A stretch of 64,000 nt of DNA, from the NCBI RefSeq assembly GCF_023062595.1, contig NZ_JALLAN010000006.1, positions 186,001 to 250,000 of the forward strand, given 5' to 3'. Numbering within the stretch: the first letter of the stretch is position 1; every line of letters begins with the position of its first letter. This document shows, in pieces, positions 17,355-26,165 of the stretch. The notes under the pieces were generated by a model that had not been told where the DNA came from, did no database searches, and worked only from the letters and a program-made list of their open reading frames with translations. Made by a program: the position numbers and the translations under genes. The DNA comes from Arthrobacter rhizosphaerae. GTDB lineage: Bacteria > Actinomycetota > Actinomycetes > Actinomycetales > Micrococcaceae.

Positions 17355-18371
17355 GTGACGGGGGTCTTTTTCACTCTGGTGGTGTTGTTCGCCGGGACCT
17401 TCGCCTTCCTCAACGGCTTCCGCGATGCTTCGGCTTCCGTCGCGCTGGCCGTCCGCACCCGGGCGCTGACTCCCACCGTAGGGGTTTTGCTCGCTGCCTT
17501 GTTCAACTTTATTGGCGCCGCCCTGAGCGCCGCCTTCGCCCTGACCGTAAGCCACGCCTGGGTGACGGTACCCAGCGGCGACGGCGGACTAACCATCCTG
17601 CTCTCAGGGCTTATCAGCGCCGTGATTTGGGGCGTCTATACGTGGCGGCGCGGCATACCGTCCTCGTCCACGCACGCATTGGTGGGAGGGCTGGCGGGGG
17701 CAGGGCTGGCCAGCCTCGTCCTGGGTGGCCCTGGCGTCGGCGGGGTGGACAACTCCATGCTGTTCCAAGTGGTGCTGCCACTGCTGATTTCGCCCATCAT
17801 CGCGTTTGTGGGCGCCTATCTATTGGTGTGGCCGGCCACATGGGCAGCCCGCTATACGCCGCCAAATGTGGTCAACAGCCGCTCCCGCAGGATCCAGGCG
17901 GTTGCTGCCGGAGCCGTCGCTTTCGCCCATGGCCTCCAAGACGGGCAACGCACCAGCGCCATCCTCCTCCTTGCGTTGCTGGCTTCCGGGCAGACTGACG
18001 GTACCTCCATGCCAATGTGGGTGGCTCTACTGACAGCCGCGATGCTGACGGTTGGAACGCTCGCGGGAGGTTGGCGCATTTCGCACACCATCGGCTACCG
18101 CATGGCCAGGATGGACCCACTGCGGGGTTTCGTGGCCCAGATCTACAGTTCGCTGATCCTGCTGTTGGGCGCCATCGGGCTCCATTGGCCTATTTCCACC
18201 ACCCACACGGTGACCACCGCTACCCTCGGTGCTGGAAGCAATCAGCCTTTCCCTGAAACCAACCGCCGCCTGGTCCTGCGGATCCTGTCCTTTTGGGTTC
18301 TCACTCCAATTGTGACGGCAGCAGCTGGCCTGGTTCTGGCGCTGGCACTCTCCCCGCTTCGAAGCAGCTAG
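17355..18371 (+). CDS. Pit-type inorganic phosphate permease
   Basis: 338-residue membrane protein of the PiT family with about 9-10 hydrophobic segments. The two inverted family signatures are recognisable but diverged: NGFRDASASVALAVRTRAL near the N-terminus and AFAHGLQDGQRTSAI in the second half. SSTHALVGGLAGA and PISTTHTVTTATLGAG match the Pit re-entrant loops. It would carry out low-affinity, cation-coupled phosphate uptake, complementing the high-affinity Pst system at 23-27 kb. GTG start right after the DUF47 stop. Confidence 0.9.
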   Translation: MTGVFFTLVVLFAGTFAFLNGFRDASASVALAVRTRALTPTVGVLLAALFNFIGAALSAAFALTVSHAWVTVPSGDGGLTILLSGLISAVIWGVYTWRRGIPSSSTHALVGGLAGAGLASLVLGGPGVGGVDNSMLFQVVLPLLISPIIAFVGAYLLVWPATWAARYTPPNVVNSRSRRIQAVAAGAVAFAHGLQDGQRTSAILLLALLASGQTDGTSMPMWVALLTAAMLTVGTLAGGWRISHTIGYRMARMDPLRGFVAQIYSSLILLLGAIGLHWPISTTHTVTTATLGAGSNQPFPETNRRLVLRILSFWVLTPIVTAAAGLVLALALSPLRSS

Positions 18372-18803
18372 CCTCTTTTGGGCCGCTGCGTAAGCGTGTT
18401 CTCACTAACCGCTATTGACGGATCCAAAGTCTTCATAAATACTCTAATCCAGCCGATGTTAGCCCTAACAATTTTTCCCTGGCACCTGGAATGTCCCGAA
18501 AGTGATAGCGAACTTGCCTCGTAACCCGAGACAGGTTTTCTTGAAATAGCGCTCCCTCGACGACGACGGGCGTAAGAAAGGCGGCAGGGCGCCGTCGGCC
18601 CGTCCGTTCATCACCGAGCCCTCTCAAGGCTCCCCTTCAGTCAACGACTGAAACCCCACTGCGGCACCAGCCCTCCATGCCTGGCCGCCGCATGCTCAAT
18701 TGTTTTTCCCGCCGCCCGGACCACCGTCCGGCGACCCCCCATGCGATATGGCCTCGCAGTTCACCGCGAAGGCCATTGCACAAGCACGGAAAGTAGCAAT
18801 GGA
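18372..18803 (+). promoter_or_regulatory. 432-bp leader of a GH43 gene with promoter and variant operator
   Basis: No convincing gene lies here. TTGACG (18415-18420), a 17-bp spacer and AATACT (18438-18443) form a candidate promoter. TGTTAGCCCTAACA at 18457-18470 is a perfect 6+2+6 palindrome differing from the arabinose operator in its centre and right half, and falls about 7 nt after the predicted start. The remaining about 330 nt before the GH43 start show no further element I can name. Confidence 0.5.
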
Positions 18804-21404
18804 ATGCGACAAAGACGACGTTTACGCTCAAGCCTCGCAGGAGGCATCCTGCTGGGGCTCCTGGTCCCCGGAGCTTCCCTCCCAAGCATGGCCACCGCAG
18901 CCGACAGCCGCCTGGTTCTCGAATACCAGCTCAACGAAACAGCCGGCACCCGTGTTATCGACTCGTCCGGCAAAGGAAATGACGGCACACTGGTCAACGG
19001 TGCCGTCCCTTCAGGCCCTGCGGGAGTAAAGCTGGATGGCGTAAATGACTATGTCCAGCTTCCAAACAACATTCTCTCGGGCCTGAGTGCCGTCACGGTC
19101 AGCACAGAGGTCCTGATCGAGGCGGACCAGCAGAATCCCTACTTCATCTACGGCCTCGGAAACTCCACCAACGGAGCAGGAAACGGCTACCTCTTCACCA
19201 CCGGGAACAACTACCGCACCAGCATCGCCACCGGCAACTGGTCAACGGAACAGACCGCCACAAGCACCCAGGCCCTTCCCCGCGGTGCCTGGAAAACCCT
19301 CACGTACACACTCTCCGGCGGCACAGCTGTGCTGTACCTCGACGGAGTGGAAGTCAATCGAAAGACCGGTGTCACCATCACGCCGGGCTCTATCGGCGGC
19401 GGTACCACCACGGCGAACTGGATCGGACGGTCCCTGTATTCCGCCGACAAGTACCTCAAGGGCAGCGTACGGAACTTCAGGATCTACAACGCCGCACTCA
19501 CCCAGCAGGAGGTGACCGCGCTTTCCCCGACGGACCAAAGCCGGGCAACGGACGCAGCGAACTCAATCACGGTAGTCAATGCCAATGATGTGCGTGGAAA
19601 CCTCACGCTCCCCCCAACAGCCCAGGGCCTGCCCGTCACCTGGACGTCGTCAAATCCTTCGGTAGTGTCCACCACGGGCGTGGTGACCCGCCCTGCCACC
19701 GGGACTGACGTCACGCTGACGGCCAAAGTCACTTCCGGCTCCGCCCAGGCATCCAAGACGATTGTGGCCCATGTGCGGGCAGCGGCAGTCCTTGCCCCCT
19801 ATGCCGGATACGCATTCAGCTACTTCACAGCAAGCACCATTGCGGGCGAGAACATCTACTTCGCCGCCAGCAATGGAAACAACGCTTTGGACTGGACTGA
19901 GCTGAACGCCGGTCAGCCCGTCCTGACCTCCAATCAGGGAACCAAGGGGCTTCGCGACCCGTTCCTGGTGCGTTCCCCCGAAGGCGACAAGTTCTACCTG
20001 ATCGCAACCGATCTCTCCATCGGCAGCGGGACTACCTGGGACGCTTCCCAGCGCACCGGAAGCAAGTTCCTGGAAGTCTGGGAATCCACCGACCTTGTTA
20101 CATGGTCCGCCCAACGGCATGTGAAGTTGGCACCGGACACAGCCGGTAACCTCTGGGCTCCCGAAGCTGTTTACGATCCTTCCCTTGGCGCCTACGTGGT
20201 CTTCTGGGCCTCCAAGCTGTATGCCGAATCGGATGTAAACCACACCGGCAATACCTACAACAAGATGATGTACGCCACCACGCGGGACTTCGTTACGTTC
20301 TCCACTCCCCAGATCTGGGTTGATCCGGGACAATCCGTCATCGACTCCACTGTGGTGAAGGAAGGCAATACCTTCTACCGCTTCACCAAGGACGAAGGAA
20401 GCGCCTCGGGCTGCGCGGACATCATCCAGGAGAAGTCCAGCAACCTCCTGGCCGTTGACCTTCCCACCACTTCCCCCAAAAACTGGACGCTGATGGACTC
20501 CTGCATTGGCAGGGACGCAGGCACTAAAGCTGTTGAAGGCCCCACCGCCTTCAAGTCCAACAGCGAAAACAAGTGGTACCTCTTCGTGGACGAATTCGGT
20601 GGCCGCGGCTACATTCCGCTGGAGACTGCCAGCCTGGAAAACCCGAACTGGAAGGTGCCGGCGTCCTACAAGCTTCCGGCCAGCCCGCGGCACGGAACGG
20701 TCATCCCGGTCACGCAGGCCGAACTGACAGCGCTCAGGAATGAGCCGACCCCTAAACCGGCCAACGCCAACGGTGAAATCCTGCGGTACTCCTTCAACCA
20801 GACCACCGGCACCACCGTCACGGATTCCTCAGGCAACGGCCTTAACGCCACGGCTGTCGGCGGAACCACCTGGCAGACCGGAGGGTCCCTCAAGCTGAAC
20901 GGCACCGACGGTCACGTCGACCTGCCGGATAACCTGCTGGCCGGCATTGTGGACGTGACCGTCGAAGCGGACGTCTTTGTGGACGCCGCCCAAAGCGGAA
21001 GCTATTTCCTTTACGGGATAGGCAACACCAACTCTTCGGGCGTCGGCAACGGCTACCTCTTCGCGACGGGCAACTCAACGTACAAGAACGCGATCGCCAC
21101 CGGGAACTGGGCCACCGAACAAAGTGTCACCGGCACGGCCGCGCTTCCCCGAGGAACCTGGCAGCACTTGGTCTACACCCTCAAGGGCGACGTCGCCACC
21201 ATCTACAGCAACGGCGCACAGATCTCGCAGGCGAGCGGAGTGACCATAGATCCGCGTGAGATAGGCGGCGGCCAGACCAGCTCCAACTACATCGGCCGTT
21301 CCGTCTACTCGGCGGACAAGTACTTCTCCGGCCAGATCAGGGAATTCGCCATCTACAACCGGGCGCTGACGGCTGCCGAAGCAGTCACTCTCTCAAGCAA
21401 GTAA
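18804..21404 (+). CDS. Secreted multidomain GH43 glycosidase (LamG - Ig-like - GH43 - LamG)
   Basis: 866 residues. A basic start (MRQRRRLRSS) and hydrophobic segment ending near SMATAADS form a signal peptide. Domains in order: LamG-like (about 30-240, VLEYQLNETAGTRVIDSSG), a small bacterial Ig-like domain (about 245-330, LPVTWTSSNPSVVSTTG), a GH43 beta-propeller (about 330-650, KGLRDPFLVRSPEG, NLWAPEAVYDP, AVEGPTAFKSNS), and a second LamG-like copy (about 660-866). The two LamG copies share strings such as GNGYLF and IGRSVYSADKYF/IGRSLYSADKYL, showing internal duplication. Probably acts on arabinan or arabinoxylan. ATG 18804 chosen over 18741 for the signal peptide. Confidence 0.85.
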   Translation: MRQRRRLRSSLAGGILLGLLVPGASLPSMATAADSRLVLEYQLNETAGTRVIDSSGKGNDGTLVNGAVPSGPAGVKLDGVNDYVQLPNNILSGLSAVTVSTEVLIEADQQNPYFIYGLGNSTNGAGNGYLFTTGNNYRTSIATGNWSTEQTATSTQALPRGAWKTLTYTLSGGTAVLYLDGVEVNRKTGVTITPGSIGGGTTTANWIGRSLYSADKYLKGSVRNFRIYNAALTQQEVTALSPTDQSRATDAANSITVVNANDVRGNLTLPPTAQGLPVTWTSSNPSVVSTTGVVTRPATGTDVTLTAKVTSGSAQASKTIVAHVRAAAVLAPYAGYAFSYFTASTIAGENIYFAASNGNNALDWTELNAGQPVLTSNQGTKGLRDPFLVRSPEGDKFYLIATDLSIGSGTTWDASQRTGSKFLEVWESTDLVTWSAQRHVKLAPDTAGNLWAPEAVYDPSLGAYVVFWASKLYAESDVNHTGNTYNKMMYATTRDFVTFSTPQIWVDPGQSVIDSTVVKEGNTFYRFTKDEGSASGCADIIQEKSSNLLAVDLPTTSPKNWTLMDSCIGRDAGTKAVEGPTAFKSNSENKWYLFVDEFGGRGYIPLETASLENPNWKVPASYKLPASPRHGTVIPVTQAELTALRNEPTPKPANANGEILRYSFNQTTGTTVTDSSGNGLNATAVGGTTWQTGGSLKLNGTDGHVDLPDNLLAGIVDVTVEADVFVDAAQSGSYFLYGIGNTNSSGVGNGYLFATGNSTYKNAIATGNWATEQSVTGTAALPRGTWQHLVYTLKGDVATIYSNGAQISQASGVTIDPREIGGGQTSSNYIGRSVYSADKYFSGQIREFAIYNRALTAAEAVTLSSK

Positions 21405-21419
21405 TCACCGCAAAGCCCA

Positions 21420-21457
21420 ATGACTGGGCGCCAAGTCCGTACCCGGCGCCCAGTCAT
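21420..21457 (+). repeat. Perfect 13-bp hairpin between two GH43 genes
   Basis: Arms 21420-21432 and 21445-21457 pair perfectly around a 12-nt loop, beginning 15 nt after the preceding stop. There is no T-tract. The position mirrors the hairpin at 10777-10817, just upstream of the paralogous Tat-GH43 gene. Confidence 0.65.
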
Positions 21458-21497
21458 GGCACCAGCCACCAAGCACTAAGCACCAGAAAGAAGTCCA

Positions 21498-22961
21498 ATG
21501 CCTATAACCCAGGGAACACCAATCAGCCGCCGGGGAATCCTCACCGGCCTTGGCGCAGCCGCTGCTGCCGCCGCTTTCCCTCCTCTCGCCTTGGCGGGCG
21601 CCACAACTGCTTTCGCTGCTGCCGTCAGCCAGACGAACCCCTTGATCCTGAAGCGTGCGGACCCGCACATCATGCGCCACACGGACGGAAAGTACTATTT
21701 CACCGCTTCCGTACCGGAGTACGATCGCCTGGTAATCCGGTCTGCCTCCAGCCTCGCGGGGCTCGGAACCGCCACGGAAAAGGTTCTATGGACCCGCTCC
21801 GCAGGCACCATGGGCGGACACATCTGGGCACCGGAACTGCACTTTTTCGACGACCGCTGGTACATGTATTTCGCAGCAGGGACATCCGCCGATCCATTCC
21901 GCGTCCGCCCATACGTGCTGCAGTCCAGCGGCCCGGACGCGATGACGTCCACTTGGTCTGTGCTGGGCCGAATCTTCACCGCCTGGGACACCTTCTCCCT
22001 GGATGCAACCACCTTCGTGCACAATGGCCAGCGCTATATGGTGTGGGCCCAAGAGGAAGCAGCAGTGGGTCCAGGGACCAACCTCTACATCTCGCGTATG
22101 AGCGGTCCCGCCACGCTGACGGGACCGCAAGCCCGCATTTCCGTTCCGACGTTGGCGTGGGAACGGGTGGGGCATGTTGTGAACGAGGGGCCGGCGGTGA
22201 TCATCCGCAACGGCCGCGTCTTCTGCACCTACTCCGCCAGTGCCACCGACGCCAACTACTGCATGGGCCTGCTCACGGCATCGGCCACGGCTGACCTGCT
22301 GAACCCGGCATCATGGACCAAGTCGCCCAGCCCGGTCTTCAAATCCTCGGAAGCGACCAGTCAGTACGGGCCGGGACACAACTCGTTTACAGTCGCGGAA
22401 GACGGGGTATCGGACATCCTCGTTTACCACTCCAGGGACTACCGGGACATCAACGGGGAGCCGCTCTACGACCAGAACAGGCACACGAGGGTCCAAAAGC
22501 TTTACTGGAATGCGGACGGGACGCCCAACCTGGGAATCCCGCTGAAGAACGGCCCTTTGCCCGTGCGGCTGATGTCGTTCAACTTCCCCACCCGTTGTGT
22601 GCGCCACTACCTCAATGAGGCTCGCCTGGACGCCGACGTGACACTCCTTGCCGACTCCCAGTTCAACCTCAGCACCGGGCTGGCTGGTGGCACTTCTGTT
22701 TCACTGGAATCCGCAAACTTCCCCGGCAAGTACCTGGTGGACAGGGGCACCTCTGTCCGGTTGGAGACGTCTGACGGCAGCGCGTCCTTCGCGGCAGCGG
22801 CCTCCTTCAACAGGCGTTCAGGCCTGGCCTCCAGTTCGGGCGCTTCCTTTGAATCTGTGGCCAACCCCGGAAGGTACTTACGCCACTTCAACTACAAGAT
22901 GGTGGTTCAGAGTGTCAGCGCAGGAGTGGGCTACCAGGACGCGACGTTCACTCTGGACTAA
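21498..22961 (+). CDS. Tat-exported GH43 arabinofuranosidase with AbfB (CBM42) domain
   Basis: 487 residues. The twin-arginine signal SRRGILTGLGAAAAAAAF leads into a GH43 domain with KRADPHIMRHTD (base Asp), GGHIWAPELHFFD and QYGPGHNSFTV. The C-terminal about 130 residues form an AbfB-type trefoil with clear repeats: VSLESANFPGKYL and ASFESVANPGRYLRH, the latter being the canonical arabinofuranose-binding pattern. It closely parallels the 10847-12304 product blade by blade, so the two arose by duplication. Likely an exo-alpha-1,5-L-arabinofuranosidase. Confidence 0.88.
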   Translation: MPITQGTPISRRGILTGLGAAAAAAAFPPLALAGATTAFAAAVSQTNPLILKRADPHIMRHTDGKYYFTASVPEYDRLVIRSASSLAGLGTATEKVLWTRSAGTMGGHIWAPELHFFDDRWYMYFAAGTSADPFRVRPYVLQSSGPDAMTSTWSVLGRIFTAWDTFSLDATTFVHNGQRYMVWAQEEAAVGPGTNLYISRMSGPATLTGPQARISVPTLAWERVGHVVNEGPAVIIRNGRVFCTYSASATDANYCMGLLTASATADLLNPASWTKSPSPVFKSSEATSQYGPGHNSFTVAEDGVSDILVYHSRDYRDINGEPLYDQNRHTRVQKLYWNADGTPNLGIPLKNGPLPVRLMSFNFPTRCVRHYLNEARLDADVTLLADSQFNLSTGLAGGTSVSLESANFPGKYLVDRGTSVRLETSDGSASFAAAASFNRRSGLASSSGASFESVANPGRYLRHFNYKMVVQSVSAGVGYQDATFTLD

Positions 22962-22996
22962 CAGGCTCGTAGAGTAACCGCACTGACTGACCGTTG

Positions 22997-23026
22997 GCTG
23001 CCGGTCTCCTTTTCGGGACCGGCAGC
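22997..23026. terminator. Bidirectional terminator between GH43 and pstB
   Basis: GCTGCCGGTCTC (22997-23008) pairs with GGGACCGGCAGC (23015-23026; one G-U) around a T-rich loop. It lies between convergent genes and can serve both. Confidence 0.75.
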
Positions 23027-23079
23027 GGACGACGGCGGCGTGGCCGCCCAGGGCGGCATGGCCCCTCAGCTGACAGGAA

Positions 23080-23859
23080 TTATCCGAACCGGCCGGAAAC
23101 GTAGTCTTCCGTGGCCTTCTGGGTCGGGTTGCTGAAGATCGTGTGCGTGTCGCCCACCTCGATCAGCTTGCCCGGCTTGCCTGTTCCGGCGATGTTGAAG
23201 AACGCAGTCCTGTCAGAGACGCGCGCTGCCTGCTGCATGTTGTGGGTAACGATGACCACGGTGTACTGGTCCTTGAGGTCGTTGATGAGGTCCTCGATGG
23301 CCAGGGTGGAGATGGGGTCCAATGCCGAGCAAGGCTCGTCCATCAGGATCACCTGGGGCTCAACAGCAATGGCGCGGGCAATGCACAGGCGCTGCTGCTG
23401 CCCGCCGGAAAGGCCGGATCCGGGCTTCTGGAGCCTGTCCTTGACCTCGTTCCAGAGGTTCGCCCCACGCAGGGAGCGTTCCACCAGGGCATCCGCCTCG
23501 CCCTTCGACATCTTCTGGTTGTTCAGCTTGACGCCTGCGAGGACGTTGTCGCGGATCGACATCGTGGGGAACGGGTTTGGACGCTGGAACACCATGCCGA
23601 TCTGGGAGCGTACAGTCACAGGGTCAACGCCCGCGCCGTAAAGGTTGTCGCCGTCGAGCAGCACTTCACCTTCAACCCGGGCACCCGGAATGACTTCATG
23701 CATCCGGTTCAGGGTGCGCAGGAAAGTCGACTTCCCGCAGCCGGACGGGCCGATGAAAGCCGTGACGGATTTGGCTTCGATGTTGATGCTGACGTCTTCG
23801 ACGGCAAGGAACTTGCTGTAGTAGACGTTCAGGTCCTTGACGTCGATGCGCTTTGACAT
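23080..23859 (-). CDS. pstB: Phosphate ABC transporter ATP-binding protein
   Basis: Cytoplasmic ATPase of the high-affinity phosphate importer PstSCAB, 259 residues. Contains Walker [10 protein letters not shown], the Q-loop [11 protein letters not shown] typical of PstB, signature LSGGQQQR, Walker [14 protein letters not shown] and the switch [22 protein letters not shown] lies 6 nt before the ATG. Last gene of the operon, 58 nt after pstA. Confidence 0.97.
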   Translation of the reverse strand: MSKRIDVKDLNVYYSKFLAVEDVSINIEAKSVTAFIGPSGCGKSTFLRTLNRMHEVIPGARVEGEVLLDGDNLYGAGVDPVTVRSQIGMVFQRPNPFPTMSIRDNVLAGVKLNNQKMSKGEADALVERSLRGANLWNEVKDRLQKPGSGLSGGQQQRLCIARAIAVEPQVILMDEPCSALDPISTLAIEDLINDLKDQYTVVIVTHNMQQAARVSDRTAFFNIAGTGKPGKLIEVGDTHTIFSNPTQKATEDYVSGRFG

Positions 23860-23917
23860 GTTGTTCCTTCACTTACTGAGGTACGGATTGAAGTTTAGTT
23901 CCAGCAGGGCTGCGGTA

Positions 23918-25033
23918 CTAGCGGCCGGCCTTGGGCGCGAAGACCCTTGCGATCAGGCGGGCGCCGAGGTTCAGCAGCATTACCAGGATGATCAGCACCA
24001 GGGCCGCTCCCCAAGCACGCTGGGATGACGGATCCGGGTTGGAGGGCGACGTCGGATTCAGGATCTGCGTGTAGATGAACGTAGGCAGTGACGCCATCCA
24101 GCCGCTGAAGACATTGGCGTTGATCGCCGTTGCAAATCCGGCGGTCACCAGGATGGGGGCCGTTTCCCCAATGACGCGGGCGATAGCCAGGGTGACACCT
24201 GAAGCGATGCCGGAAATCGCCGTCGGGATCACCACTTTGAGGATGGTGCGCCACTTTCGGACGCCCAAGGCGTACGCCGCCTCGCGGAGCTCGTTCGGCA
24301 CGATCTTCAGCATTTCCTCACTGGAGCGGACCACAACGGGAATCATGAGGACGGAAAGCGCGACGGCGGCCACCGCACCTGTTTTGGTGCCCGGCCCCAC
24401 GATGGCAAAGAAGAATGCGGCAGCGAAGAGCCCGGCGACGATGGACGGGATCCCGGTCATGACGTCCACAAAGAACGTGATGGCGCGGGCCAAAGACCGG
24501 TCAGCGCCGTATTCGACGAGGTAGATGGCTGTGAGCAGCCCGACCGGAACGGAGATGACGGTGGCCAGGAGGGTGATCTCCAGAGTGCCGAGCAGGGCAT
24601 GGTAGATGCCGCCTACCACGGGAGCGCCCTCTTCGACTGCCTTGTTGTCGAATACGCCGGTGACACCGTTCATGGAGCTGCTCATGAACCCGGGAGCGAT
24701 GAGGCCGGGTATGCCGTTGACCAGCACAGTCCAGATCACGGAGACGAGCGGGAGGAGAGCCACGATGAATGCGCCACTGACAAGGCAGGTAGCCAGCTTG
24801 TCCTGCGCCTTGCGGCGGCCTTCAACAACCGCGCTCCAGCCCACCAGGCCGGCAGCGAACAGAATGGCTGTCACAATCCCCCAGCCGAACGGGTTGAAGC
24901 CGACAACGGCCAGGATGGCGGCGCCGATTACCATGGCGAGGGCCAAGACAATGTACGGCGCAGCCTTGGGCAGCTGGCCCTTGGTGAGGGAGGACCGTTT
25001 GCGGACCGGGGTGGGGGTCATGGTGGCGGTCAT
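23918..25033 (-). CDS. pstA: Phosphate ABC transporter permease PstA
   Basis: 371-residue inner-membrane permease with an N-terminal extension of two additional helices before the standard six-helix domain. The EAA-type loop is EELLKIVPNELREAAYALGV. The start ATG immediately follows the pstC TAA stop (TAAATG), indicating coupled translation. Forms the channel with PstC. Confidence 0.95.
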   Translation of the reverse strand: MTATMTPTPVRKRSSLTKGQLPKAAPYIVLALAMVIGAAILAVVGFNPFGWGIVTAILFAAGLVGWSAVVEGRRKAQDKLATCLVSGAFIVALLPLVSVIWTVLVNGIPGLIAPGFMSSSMNGVTGVFDNKAVEEGAPVVGGIYHALLGTLEITLLATVISVPVGLLTAIYLVEYGADRSLARAITFFVDVMTGIPSIVAGLFAAAFFFAIVGPGTKTGAVAAVALSVLMIPVVVRSSEEMLKIVPNELREAAYALGVRKWRTILKVVIPTAISGIASGVTLAIARVIGETAPILVTAGFATAINANVFSGWMASLPTFIYTQILNPTSPSNPDPSSQRAWGAALVLIILVMLLNLGARLIARVFAPKAGR

Positions 25034-25966
25034 TTAGTTGGCTCCAGAGAATTCTTTGTGCCTGCTGATGATCCAGCGGGCCACAATGTTCACGGCGAGG
25101 GTGATGAGGAACAGCACCAGGCCGGCGGCGATCAGGGTGCTGACCTTCAGACCGCTCGCTTCGGGGAAGTTCAGGGCAATCTCTGCGGCGATGGTCTGGT
25201 TTCCGGACTGGATCAGGCTCGCGGTAAGGGCGCCTGAGGAGAGAACCAGTGCAACAGCCATAGTCTCGCCAAGTGCCCGGCCGAGGCCAAGCATCACGGC
25301 GCTGATAATTCCCGGGCGGCCAAACGGCAGCACAGTCATCTTGATCATTTCCCAGCGCGTAGCACCCAAAGCCAACGCGGCTTCCTCGTGCAGTTTGGGG
25401 GTCTGCAGGAAAATTTCGCGCGTCAGGGAGGTGATGATGGGCAAGACCATAACCGCGAGCACAATGCCGGCGGTGAGGATGGTTTTGCCTGTGGCCGAGG
25501 CTGGGCCCTGGAAGATCGGCAGCCATCCCATGTTACTGGCGAGCCAGTTGTAGGCCGGTGATATTTCCTTGGCCAGGAAGGCAGCTCCCCAGGCGCCGTA
25601 GACGACCGAGGGAATGGCGGCCAGCAGGTCAATCACGTACCCAAGCCCGGAGGCGAGCCGGCGGGGAGCGAAGTGGGAGATAAAGAGGGCAACTCCGATG
25701 GATATCGGGGTGGCGATCACCAAGGCGATCAGTGCGGCGATCAGTGTGCCGATAACGATCGGCCAGATGTAGGCAAAGAAGCCTGCGCCGCCCTGGATCT
25801 CTGCCCCCGGCGCCACCAGCGCAGGAATGGCTTGGATGACGAGGAAGAGGGCAACGCCAAACAGGACAGCAAGGATGAGGCATCCCGCCGCGAGGGTGGC
25901 TCCGGAAAAGACCTTGTCCCCGGCGGGTCCTGCGCCCCGGGAACGTGTCAGGGAGGTGGTGGTCAC
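25034..25966 (-). CDS. pstC: Phosphate ABC transporter permease PstC
   Basis: Inner-membrane permease, 310 residues from a GTG at 25966. That start has AGAGGA at the right distance; the longer frame to 26047 would begin with low-complexity residues (SEASPESTTAGRRS) and lacks a ribosome site. The loop motif LHEEAALALGATRWEMIK is the expected EAA motif. A 200-nt gap with a strong hairpin separates it from pstS, consistent with much higher pstS expression. Confidence 0.94.
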   Translation of the reverse strand: MTTTSLTRSRGAGPAGDKVFSGATLAAGCLILAVLFGVALFLVIQAIPALVAPGAEIQGGAGFFAYIWPIVIGTLIAALIALVIATPISIGVALFISHFAPRRLASGLGYVIDLLAAIPSVVYGAWGAAFLAKEISPAYNWLASNMGWLPIFQGPASATGKTILTAGIVLAVMVLPIITSLTREIFLQTPKLHEEAALALGATRWEMIKMTVLPFGRPGIISAVMLGLGRALGETMAVALVLSSGALTASLIQSGNQTIAAEIALNFPEASGLKVSTLIAAGLVLFLITLAVNIVARWIISRHKEFSGAN

Positions 25967-26056
25967 AAATGATCCTCTGGGATCAGAACCGCTCCGGGAG
26001 AATGACCTTCGCCCGGCAGTGGTGGATTCTGGTGATGCTTCGGACAACAGCCAGAA

Positions 26057-26103
26057 TCCCTGCCCCGGCCGAACGGTCGATGACCGTCACACCGGAGCAG
26101 GGA
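26057..26103 (-). promoter_or_regulatory. Nested hairpin between pstS and pstC
   Basis: Outer arms 26057-26068 and 26092-26103 (12 bp, one G-U on the minus strand) plus an inner perfect stem ACGGTC/GACCGT (26073-26087). It lies in the transcript between pstS and pstC, where a processing or attenuation site is commonly used to make more binding protein than permease. Confidence 0.65.
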
Positions 26104-26165
26104 ACCTGGTTCATGCTGGTGTTTCCACTATGCCTCGGCACAGTTGGAATCCCTAGGACTGGGCC

